The notes under the pieces are model-generated. The model saw only the letters and a program-made list of their open reading frames with translations. It had not been told where the DNA came from and did no database searches. DNA of 64,000 bases from Posidonia oceanica (lineage: Eukaryota; Streptophyta; Magnoliopsida; Alismatales; Posidoniaceae), in contig JAZBRS010000023.1 of assembly GCA_037176725.1 (NCBI GenBank), forward strand, positions 25,849,001 to 25,913,000, given 5' to 3'. Positions within the stretch are counted from its first letter, which is position 1, and every line of letters starts with the position of its first letter. The translations under genes were made by a program, and so were the position numbers. Shown one piece after another: positions 11,536 through 21,540 of the stretch.

Positions 11536-14452
11536 TGTAGACACCCCAATCTGACAGCTAGTCGGTGGATTTTTTCCAGAGGAGCTTGCTCGGATCGCGG
11601 CATAGCGAACCCCCAACCTAAACCTAAACCCGACTTCTTGACCAAACCCTAACCCTAAACTTAAACCCAGACCCAAACCCCACCTAATCCTACCCAAACC
11701 TAAGCCTTAATCTAAGCCAACCCTGAAAATCCCATAAAAACACTCCAAAATGCTCTCTAGGCTGTTGGACGTTGCCTGAGCCAGCATCTTATGTAAGATG
11801 CTAGGAATGACAGCGTCCTACGTTAGATGCTATGTCAGCCAGCGTCTTACATAGGACGCAGCTCAGTTAAGCATCCTACGTGACGCGACTGACAGAGCTT
11901 TGTCCTGAGCTCCCATGCCGGCCCACGACCTCCACCTTGACTTTCGTTGCCTCTGACACCCCCCACGACCTCGCTCCGATGCCACCGTACCCTGCCATGA
12001 CCTCCCCACCTTGCCTTGCCACAAGACTTCTTGTGCAAGCTTGACCAAACAAAAGGAGGAGGAACACAACCCTTCCACGACGGCCACACCCAATTCTGAG
12101 AGAGCCAAAGCGTCCAGCCTCCTCCAAGCGAACCAGAGCATTTCGCCGCATGTGAGAGGATCCCTGAGCATCCCCCAGCACCTAGGCAACTGTCCCCAGG
12201 CTCGCCGCGCCTGCAGTAGTGCCGTCCACCAACGCTGGCAAGCTTCGAGGCACACCTCCGGCCACTCCACAAGTAAATTTGATTCCCCACTAGCGTAGGA
12301 ACACCCTGTGGTAGCCGTACATGCAATTTTTTCACGTAATCCGCATGCATTCCACCTAGTTTAAGTCGTATCCTGGAGTCCAGTGATGGGTTTGCCTCCT
12401 GCACGAGGCCGACGGGCCTGTGAGTGCGTGGCAGCCCCTGTCTCAGCCGCTGTGGCTTGCTCGAGGTCACGGGAACCTTCCTGACCCTCTTCCTCCTCTG
12501 CTTGACACGCCTGAGTCGTTCTTTGAGCTCCCGGCCGTCTCAACGACCGGTGACGCATGCAGCCGTCAGCGACCGTCAAGCGAAGTGTGAAGGGGGCAGC
12601 GATCGTTTCCTCTCCTCCTTATCGCGTCCCTCATTCCTCCCTCATCCCTGTGAAGCTTCCCAACTGAGCTCGTGGGTCTCCGACCTCTTTGGTGGCTAGA
12701 AATTCCATGAACTCCGGCGGCAAGAGGGGGGAGGTGGGTGGAACAATCCACACACTCATTTCATGCACTGATTACATGGTTTTGCTCGTCATTGCATGCT
12801 CTTGCTTATGGGATAGTTAATTTTCCATTTTGAATCGATTTGGATGCTGGATCATGCATTGAAGCTCCCTGAGTTGTAAGACACTGGAATTGGTGCATCT
12901 TATGTAAGATGCGTCGTTTCCCAACGTCTCTCGCCTCTGTTTGCATTTTCAACTTTGTTTTCTTTTGCAAAGGGAGATTTAGATGTTTTTTGAGATTTGA
13001 AACATTGGTGCATACATTTATCATAAACTCCTTCATGTTCTGTTATATTCTTATGTCAATATTTCTGGAATCCACTTTTAAATCAGCTCCTTGGTGTAAG
13101 ATGCAGACATACTACACGTCTTATGTAAGACGCTGTATATCTTGCGTCTTACGCTCCAGGCTATCTTTTCCCATAATGGCTTTTAAAATCTTTTCTTGGA
13201 GTTGTTGTTTGATTCCAGAATGCATGCTAGGATTTTTATCCCTTTCAGTTATATTTGGATTTCCATGATGTAATGGGGATTTTGTCAAGGTTGAGAAGAG
13301 TCCATTTTATTAAACCTGTGGTTCTTGTGTTGGATGCTACTGTTTCTTGCATCTTATGTAAGACGCAGTGATCATAGCGTCTAACATGTTAAGCCTGCAA
13401 CATCCAGATTTGATGCTTGCACCATGCTTCAGAGTTTTGTTTGCCATTGCATCAATTGTCTGGCCCGATTTACCTATCCATAGTTTTCACATATCAATAA
13501 AATCATCATTTTCCAAAATGAACATCCATGTTCTTCAGAATCTGGGTTTCCCTGTTAAACGCTGAGAATTCCAGCGTCTTATATAAGACGCTGGTTATTC
13601 AAGCGTCCAACACTTTAAATCTGCTGCACCTTGATTTCAAGCTTTATTTTTTATTCTGACATCATTTTCCGCATTTTGTCGCTTCCAGTGCATGCTCTAG
13701 CATCCATGCATGTTGCCTGACCGTTGCTACTCGATTTCACGCCATGCATCACCTGTTTTCCCATTGTTTTCTGCCTCGGATTTGGCTTACATCGCATGTC
13801 GCTACTCGCATTGTATGGCTTTCTTCGACGTTTTGATTTCTCACCTGCATCCATTAGGGCAATGATGCTTACTGACTGGAGTTCTTATGAACCGAGGCAT
13901 GCCCAGTTCAGAACACTGGCAGCACTGCTGAGCACATAGACTGCATGTTTAATTTTCATCATGCATCTTGACATTTGAAGCATTCATAGCATTCATGACA
14001 TTTAAGCATGTTAAGGCATTCATCATGGCATAGCATTACCGCCTCTCGGGCGAACATTAATTGGCATTAAACTGCCAACATTGGCCACATGCGAGCAAAA
14101 AGCCTAGAAAGACTGATTCCGGACGTATGGGGGTGCCTAACACCTTCCCCATGCGTAACAGGAGTCCTTACCCTTTTCTTTGGCCTGCAATGACCATTAT
14201 GCCCATATCCATTGGCACAAGTCAATCATTTAGCAATATTTGCATGTTTTTCATGCTTTCTTCGATTTTACTTGTCTTCCGATTTAATAGACTAGGTGGC
14301 AACTCCTTTTTGCTTTATCTTTGCTTTTTTGGCATTTTCCCAGTGTTTTTGAGTCAAGCATCCTTCCTCAGATCCACTCGTCGATCATCCTTGACCTCTC
14401 TTTTCATCCGTGTCGGTCAATTGGCATCGCGGTGGGGACAGTCATAGGGACA
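11536..14452 (+). mobile_element. solo LTR, Ogre/Tat-like, 2917 bp, duplication ATATG
   Basis: It starts TGTAGACACC and ends CATAGGGACA. The same 5 bases, ATATG, flank it at 11531-11535 and 14453-14457. No internal region or second LTR is present, so it is a solo LTR, normally formed by recombination between two LTRs. It shares both ends and the 14040-14452 tail with the LTR at 6876-9206, while its centre differs and carries dyad cluster B. An early stretch (11605-11720) is rich in AACCCTAAACC-like words. Confidence 0.93.
11783..13615. repeat. dyad motif cluster B, core GCGTCTTATGTAAGACGC
   Basis: Copies occur at 11783-11802, 11812-11831, 11841-11860, near 11870, 12895-12912, 13116-13133, 13349-13366 and 13571-13594 (a perfect 24-bp palindrome), with half-sites near 13094, 13142 and 13376. 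Arms vary together: GCATC with GATGC, GCGTC with GACGC. The copies are dispersed over 1.8 kb of otherwise unique LTR sequence. Confidence 0.92.
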
Positions 14453-14550
14453 ATATGCATATTGCCTGTATGCTCTTTGCTTACATTATGTCTATGATAT
14501 TCTCTGAATTTTTGCTATTATTCTGTAGTCTATTTCAGAATCATTCAGTG

Positions 14551-14660
14551 TGAGCTCACAGGCATCGAGTAGGGGTGCCTCGAGCTCACGGACATTGAGC
14601 CGAGGAGCCTCGAGCTCGCGGGTGTCAAGCAGAGGTACCTCGTCGAGCATAGGTACCTCG
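14551..14660 (+). repeat. 30-bp tandem repeat, possible Ser-rich exon
   Basis: Three units of about 30 bp begin at 14552, 14582 and 14612 (CGAGCTCACGG, then GCCTCGAGCTC). In one forward frame they encode a repeating Ser/Arg pattern of the ASSSRxLSRG type up to a TAG near 14668. A CAG acceptor-like sequence lies just upstream. It could be an early exon of the PMD locus; I cannot prove it. Confidence 0.4.
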
Positions 14661-15299
14661 GGCGACTGCTAGCCAGCGATCCGTGAGGAGGTATACTCGA
14701 TTTCTGCTTTAAATTGTTTTGCTTTGCTTTGCTTCTTTTCCCGACTTGAAATTGTCATCTTGTAGGAAGCGGGAAATTTCAATGGACGCAAACTCGACCG
14801 TGGACATATTTGTGAGGAGGCCGAGTTTGGGGTAAGCCTTTTCTCTATGCTAAGTGATTTGTTAACTCGATTAAAGCCACACTCCAGACTTGGTTCTTGT
14901 TATGGATGTGGATTTGGGGGTGTTTAGATGAAGATGACAGCGCTTCCACGTACGTCATCAACTCGTTGTGATTGCCACTTGTCGGTTTGCTGTACCGACT
15001 GACAAGACGCCTAAGGGAGATGTGGATGATGTGGGTCGTCAACTCACTGGATCAACGATAGGATATCGTTCAGCGGCGTCCTCGTGCTATGTGAGCGGGT
15101 TCCTTTTGTAACACCCAGGAATTCATTTCTCCTGTTATTATGCTTTTTAATGAATTCCTTCACTGTGGTCGGGTGTTACTAGCCTTACGGGCCCCACTTG
15201 AGCTTGTTGTAGGCCCCATCTATGGTTTGTGTGGGTCTCCACCTATATTGTTGTTGTGGACTCCCACTTGTGGTGGTTGGTGATACAGATTGTGGTCTG

Positions 15300-15660
15300 G
15301 TCCCTAGCTCCTTCTCTCTCTTTCTCTCTCTCTCTTTCCCTTCCTTCTCTCTCTCTCTCTCCCTCCCTCTCTCTCTCTCTCCTTCCCACCCTCTCCCTCA
15401 CGTGCCCTCCTCCTTCTCTCTTTCCCTTCCTCCCCGCGTCTGCAATCTCCTCCCCCCTCACGCGTGCACCTCTCTCCCTCCTCCCTCTCGTGCCCGCTCC
15501 TCCTCCTCTCCTCCCCGTGCTCATGCCTGTGCCTTAGCTTGGCCAGCGCAGCCCTCTCCTCACCCTCTCCCCATCTCCGTCTCCTCCTCCTTCCTCTCTC
15601 TCCCTCTTTCCCTTCCTCTCCCTCCTCTTCATCTTCCTCTCCTCCGTGTGGTGGCTGTGG
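15300..15660. repeat. CT-rich low-complexity stretch
   Basis: It is almost pure C/T with (CT)n runs, especially 15307-15390. Overlapping open frames on both strands (15222-15821 and 15243-15524) arise from this composition and are not supported as genes. Confidence 0.9.
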
Positions 15661-16454
15661 TGGTGGCCGGCAGTGGTGCGGCGAGCTCCGGTCGTCGTCC
15701 TAGTGGAGCGGCGAGCCCATGTGCAGCGCGTGGAGCTCGGTGTGCATGTGGATCGCCGGAGGACGGGGGTTGTCCCTCTGTCCCAAGGAACACACCTCGC
15801 CAGAATAGATTAAATATGTAGAATTTGATATGCATTTGTCCCTTGCCATGTTTAGATGCCATGGTAGTGATTTGAGGATTTTTAGGGATTTATATGCATT
15901 TAGTCGAATTTATTTAGCTTCAGTTGGTTTATGACTTGAATGTGGTTTTCCGCTGTTTGATGAGGTTGTATGCTCTCAAACGGCTTGAATATTATTTTAT
16001 TGTGTACCTTGCCATGTTTATATGCTATGGTAGAGGTTTGGTAATTTTTAGAGATTTTATGTGGTTTTGGCCGAATATATGGCCCGGATGACTTAAATGC
16101 TTATATTGTGGTCTCCCAGTGAATTCCGGTGTTTTGGGCCTCGAATTGAGGTGAATGTGATATGTTTGGGTTGCTTGAGCGGATGTGCTCACTCCCATGT
16201 GTTGCACGCTTGGTTTGGCGTGGATTTGATAGTGTTTTGAGGTTTTAATAAAAAAATGACTTGAATATTGGTTTTCCAGTGTTTTTGTGAGTTGCGTGCC
16301 TCAGAATGCCATATTGAGTATATGGTTGCATTCCTGTTGAATTTCGGAGATTCTGGTATATGGTACGCTAGTTTTAGAGTTTGATTCGAGTATTTTGGCT
16401 TTTAAGTCGGTTTTATAAGTTGGCTGCCTTATCCTGATTCGGCACAAGCTTTTT

Positions 16455-16745
16455 GGTCAATCTGCCGATTTCTGTGGGAAATCGGTACACCGATGTGATA
16501 TTGGTGTCACCTTTTTCTGTCAGATTTAGACTAGAACCTGATTTCGGTCAACCGATATTGATCGGTCTGCTGTTTTCAGGATTGGATCGGTCTGACCAGT
16601 GCATTTAGTTCCACTGAAGCAGGGATTTTCGGTACGACCGGTGTGATATCGGTCTGCCGATCACTATGCAGACCGGTCGGCCAGTGGATTTGATTTCACC
16701 GAAACAGGGATTTTCGGTCTATCGGTTGGAGTACCGGTCTACCTA
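16455..16745. repeat. dyad motif cluster C, core TCGGTNNACCGA
   Basis: Repeated motifs include TCGGTACACCGA near 16483, TTCGGTCAACCGA near 16543, and CGGTCTGC (16650-16657) facing GCAGACCG (16668-16675) across 10 bases. Later copies reach 16742. The same core occurs in clusters D, E, F and H. Confidence 0.88.
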
Positions 16746-19700
16746 TTTTGGTCTGGGATGCTCTCTCGGGCTTGTTTTCCAATGTGGTTTCCTCGGTTGG
16801 TTTTGGGACTTATTGTGCTTTAGCCCATGATATTTGATAAATGTTTTCAAAGAGATTTTTGAGGAAAAATATGAATGGTTTTGTCGAGGTTTTCCGTGGC
16901 CGAAAACCTGAGAGTTGTGTTGGCTAGACCCAAGGATGCGACGGCATTCCTGGTGTGTTGCACACTTCGCCTGGGTTGAGGTTTGGGGGTCGGGGTGCCG
17001 GCCGTACCTAGTGGTATCGTAGTAGTGAACTCGGGAGGTATGATACTCCTGCGTAGCTGGGTGTGATACCCTAGTTGTTACGAGCACCGGGACTCGCCTG
17101 GTTTTGGGTGCTGGCTGAGCCTAGGGGTTGGAGCCTCTAGTGGTTCGGAACACTGGTGCTGGCTGAGCCTAAGGGTTGGAGCCTCTATTAGTTCGGAGCA
17201 TTGAGTTGAGGTCGCCGTATATTAGGCGTGCCCTGTTGTTTGTCCTGAGTGAGGCCAGCTTGCCCAGTTGGGGTGAGTAGCTTTCCCTAGTAGGAGATCG
17301 CTTTTGAGGCGTCTCTAGTGCCGAGATGCTGAGACGAACACGCTCCTCCACAGGGCAGGTGTTCGTGGCAGTGCAGTGAACTGCAGAGGTGAGTTCCTAG
17401 CTACTGCTTGAGGCCAGGTCGGTTGCTTGGTGCCAAGCAACACGATCAGTTGTGGTTTTGTACCTGCGGGGCTGTGTTTTGGTTGTTGCTGGCCTCATTA
17501 GGCCTTGAGCTTTGCCTGAGTTTGGGCTTAGTGAGGTTTTGCTGTGTTTGGGCCATATTGGGCCAGTTGCTTCCTGCCTAGTTATGGCGTGTGGCTTTGG
17601 TTTGAGCTTTGGGCCGGTGGGCCATGATATTGATTGAGATTTAGTTTTGCGAGGTATTTCCATCTTGTTTTGGCCGGTGGGCCGAGTATTTTCCCAGCCT
17701 ACGGGGTTGGAGGGTTTTGAGTGGTTCTGAGGTTTTGGGCCGGTGGGCCGTGGTTTGTGATATAGATTTTGTAAACACCTGCTTTCCCAGTTTTAGCATG
17801 TTGGTTTTGGGAATGGTGTTTTATATTGTTTATATTGCTTGTTGTGGACCCAGATTTTGGGATTTTACCAGTTGTACCATATTTGAGGTTTTATACCGGT
17901 TTCTCGTGTGGTTTTTGTGAGGTGTGTGCTGGGTGACAATTTCTAGGTCACTCACATGTGCTTTGTGTGGTTTTCAGTTGTAGGTGTAGATGATTAACTG
18001 GTTTGAAGTTCTAGTGCATATAGTGGGAGTCACGTAGCTGTCCACTATAGGTTCCTAGTATAGATATTTGTTGTTTAGCCCAGTGATTTATTGTAATTGT
18101 AATAGTTAATTAAGTTTTAAATTTGTTGGGCTTTTGGTTTTGTTGGTAGCGACGCGGGTCGTTACACCTTTCCTTCAAAACAATAAGAATAGAGATCTAG
18201 GTAAGTTCGGGTGTAGTAAACAGATCAGATAAATAAGAAATAATAGAAATAAATGCAACTAATACTAACCGAGGGTGGTTCCCCGCATGCATATGCAATG
18301 GGTCCTACCTAAGGAATGCAATAATGAAAATAAAAGAGATAATTGGAAGAAATACTCCCTTCACCTTTGTGCTCTAATGGCGTGGAGTGAAGAAGTGGAG
18401 GCACAGACGGTGCTCCGGCTTACGTTATGATCTCTGGGATCGAAGGTTTCTGTTAGGGTTTTTACAGGGTGGAGGCTAGGGATCTCTCTCTATCTAGAAA
18501 ATAACTCCTAATACTCAGAAATGACTTCTCTACTCTCAAAATCTCCCCCCCCCCCAATTCTTCAAAGTGCCTCCCCCCAGGCGCAGTAGCTCTCGAGATC
18601 CTTTTATAGAGTTGTGGGCTCGAGTATAAAGTATCTAGGGATCTTTCTAGAGACGAATTTTAAATTAAAATGGATATTTTATCCAGTTGCCGCTAGGACA
18701 GGTGACAGATAGAAATATCCTATTTTAATGACGTGGAAGTTCGCTGCGCAGGCAACAGAATCGTCCACGTCAGCTAGTCACCGCTTCATGCGGCTCCTAT
18801 CCCCAAAGATCCTCATTTTTCAAAAATAAAATCCTAAGTGATTAGCCACGAGCCTAGGGGTCTTATCCTTTGACCTGGTCCACGCTCATAACTACTGCAA
18901 CAACCTGGATTTTTATCTTTGATTTTGAAATCGATTTTTGAATTAAAGATATATGATATATTAATTCAAAATGAGATAATTAATTCAAAATATAATCTAA
19001 AATAAAGATCATCATCCATTTTCCTAGGAATTTCCTAATTAAATGATATGATATAGGTTATATCATATATTTATGTTCACAGAAAAATCGTAGAAATAAT
19101 ATTAATTATGGAAAAAATGTTGTAATATACCACATAAATCCCATATATCATATAAATGCCCAGGATGACAAAATCAGTCAGGAGAGAGAGGTAGGCTATG
19201 TGTCGCATGTCCTCACGGCAGCAATCCTCGTCGCCTATCGCCATGGCGACAACCATAGTTGCCTCTATGAAAGGCGCCTAATGTTGTCGCCTTGTAAACT
19301 AGCGACATGAGGTCTTTTTGCATTTTCAACCCTATCTTTTATGTTAACCCAGAGAAACATGCTAAAAGCCCGGGAAAACTTTAGAAGTTCCATGAAATCA
19401 TAAAAATATCTTTTTTAACATTAAGAAACTCAAATCTGCCACTGATTCGAGCAGAATGGGAGTAGTAACTCTGCCATAGTTAATGAACTCTCATCGAATA
19501 AGGTTAAAGGGAGTCAAACTTGCCACTAATTTGTGTAGAATAAGAGTGTTAGCACTGCCACAACTAATGGACTTAAACTGAGAAAAAGTATTCAAGGTAC
19601 TCAAACTTGCCACTGGTTTGAGTGTGTCAGCTCTGCCATAGCTAACGACTTTGAATCAAGTAAAATCAAGCGATGTTTTTAATCAAATTAGGAAAAAACT

Positions 19701-20689
19701 GGAAAATGTGTTATTAGGCCTTAGTTATGTGATTTAGGGTGCCTCAAGGGTTCCTATCCTTAGAGAACTCTGAGAAATGCGAAAATGGGATATCTACACT
19801 TGTCACTTTTGTTGCCAGGCTGGGAACACAAGGAGAGTCATGCGATGCTGCTGGGTGCCGATGCTAGAGCACTTCGAGCACCTGTTCGATTTTTTGTGAG
19901 ACTTTCTACTGCACTGCACCCCCTTCGACAGTTTGTTGTAGGTCCCGGCCATTCATGACCATTACCTATTTTTCAAGCTTTAGCGGAGAGGTGGAGACAC
20001 AAGATGCACACATTCCACTTCCCATTCGGCGAGCCGACTGTGTACCTAGAGCACTGGTCACTTCTGACTGGGCTGAGCTTCAGTGGGGAGCCTATTGTGG
20101 GGAAGAGTACACAGGGCTTCTCCCAAGTGTCCAAGTTGCTGGGTCGAGAGCCTCCACTACTGACTCAGACCTCGTATAGCTTCAGGCTTGTATGGCTAAG
20201 GGAGTGGAGTCAGTATTGGCCAGCTCCAGCACCTGGATCGAGGGAGGCTAGCTTCATTCTCCGCCATTTCCTACTCGAGCTGATTGGGCTGATTTTCTGC
20301 AACACCTCTGGCTACTGCGTGCATGCAGACTGGCTCATGTATATTGTAGACATTGATCGGCTGGACCATTACGACAGGGGTGGCGCCAACTATGCCTGGT
20401 TGCTGTGCAGCCTGGACATGGTGGTGCAGAAGGGGTGTCGCTCATATGTGGGACTATACCCATTGCTGACAGTAAGTGCTTTAATTTGCTTGTGTAGAGA
20501 CCCAGATTTTAGGCAGCCTTTATCCAGACATTTAATATGGAATTCTGAGACAGACACGTGTTGCTGGCACGTGGCTCTGGCTCGTGCCTGTAGCACAGTG
20601 CCCTGTTCCAGTATTTCAGTGGTTGCTCGTCGTTCTGGCCTCGCAGCTTCGTTTTGGTTGTGGTTGTGGCTCTGTGCCGTGGCTGGATT

Positions 20690-20960
20690 CCCACTTCTCC
20701 TTTTCTTTCCTTCTCTTCTTCTCTCCTTTTTCTCCTTCTTTCTTATCCTTTTTCTTTTCCTTCTTTCTTCTCTTCTTTTCTTTTAAGTAGGAAATGAGAG
20801 AGAGAGAGGGGTGAGAATGAGAGAGAGGGAGAGAAATGAGAGAGAGAGATGGGAGCAGTGGAGGAGCCATCGGTGTTTCGCCGCCACCGCCGCGCCGCCA
20901 CCGCCAAGGGAAGAGGAGATCCAGTGGAGCAGCTCGAGGAGGAGGAGGATGCGCCACCGC
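20690..20960. repeat. CT/GA-rich low-complexity stretch
   Basis: A CT-rich run (20695-20785) is followed by GAGAGA-rich sequence (20800-20860) and a CCGCCACCGC-rich run. It matches the position of the CT-rich block in the LTR at 15107. Open frames across it are compositional. Confidence 0.85.
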
Positions 20961-21269
20961 TGCCGCGTCGCCAGTGAAAGGTACACACTCCTTAGGCTTC
21001 CTTTTTTATTTATGGAAGTGATTATAGGATCATGATAGTGTGATTGATGTGGTTGTATGCTTGGTAGAATTTATTGTGCATTTATGAAGGTTTTATGGCA
21101 TTAATGGCCGACGGAAGAGTTCTTGGATGAATAGTGCATGCCTGTGTGTTTTTAGTGTTTTCTTGCGATCCATCCAATGGATCCTTGTGTTTCTTGTCCC
21201 AAGTCGTAGATCTTCTCAAGATCTTCGTTTGGGTATGTGGTTTGCATGTTTTGGTTAGTTGTGCAGGAA

Positions 21270-21540
21270 CCCGCGGCCATTTCCCAATTGGGACGATTTT
21301 TGAGTCGTCTGAAAGAGGGGTTTCTGGTCATCTGGTTCGACATTCCGAAATATTTCGGTATGCCATTCTTGCTCCTATTTGTGGGTTCGGGCTCTGGTTC
21401 GGTCAACCGAATTTGTCCGATGTGCCAGACTAGTGCCCAGTTCAGTCGACCGTTGGAAAACGGTCTGCCAAATCAGGCCCTGGTTGCTTTCTCAGGTCTC
21501 TGGTCCAATCGACCATTCCAAAATGGTCTGCCGAATCAAT
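21270..21540. repeat. dyad motif cluster D, core TTCGGTCAACCGAA
   Basis: 21398-21411 reads TTCGGTCAACCGAA. 21448-21465 is GACCGTT-GGAA-AACGGTC. 21511-21528 is GACCATT-CCAA-AATGGTC. The last two share layout but differ by matched changes in both arms. Confidence 0.92.

Larger units (their letters stand above)
15107..18166 (+). mobile_element. nested solo LTR, Tekay/Del-like, 3060 bp; duplication CCTTT
   Basis: It starts TGTAAC and ends GTTACA, flanked by CCTTT at 15102-15106 and 18167-18171. The paralogous LTR at 31690-31702 reads straight through (GGATTCCTTTCCTTC), so an unoccupied version of the target is visible in the same window. Related copies are 20493-23695 and, truncated and inverted, 57561-58925 next to a Tekay-like reverse transcriptase fragment, which suggests the lineage. 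It contains a long CT-rich stretch and dyad cluster C. Confidence 0.93.
14901..19798 (-). mobile_element. solo LTR, ~1.83 kb, interrupted by a nested LTR; duplication CTTGT
   Basis: CTTGT flanks it at 14896-14900 and 19799-19803. The right end GATATCTACA is a minus-strand TGTAGATATC start; the left end TATGGATGTGG is a mutated TGTGGATGTGG. Without the nested 3065 bp it is about 1833 bp and matches along its length the 1818-bp LTR at 31494-33311. A minus-strand TATA box (CTATAAAAGG) lies near 18603-18612. It sits in an intron of the PMD gene. Confidence 0.9.

Noticed and set aside
11605..11720. AACCCTAAACC-like words resembling plant telomere repeat
   Set aside because: Irregular, short, and part of the LTR; similar CCAAACC-rich sequence occupies the equivalent place in the LTR at 48770-49000. 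Not a telomere or interstitial telomeric array.
15222..15821. 199-codon frame, Ser/Leu/Pro-rich
   Set aside because: It spans the CT-rich microsatellite of an LTR; composition explains it.
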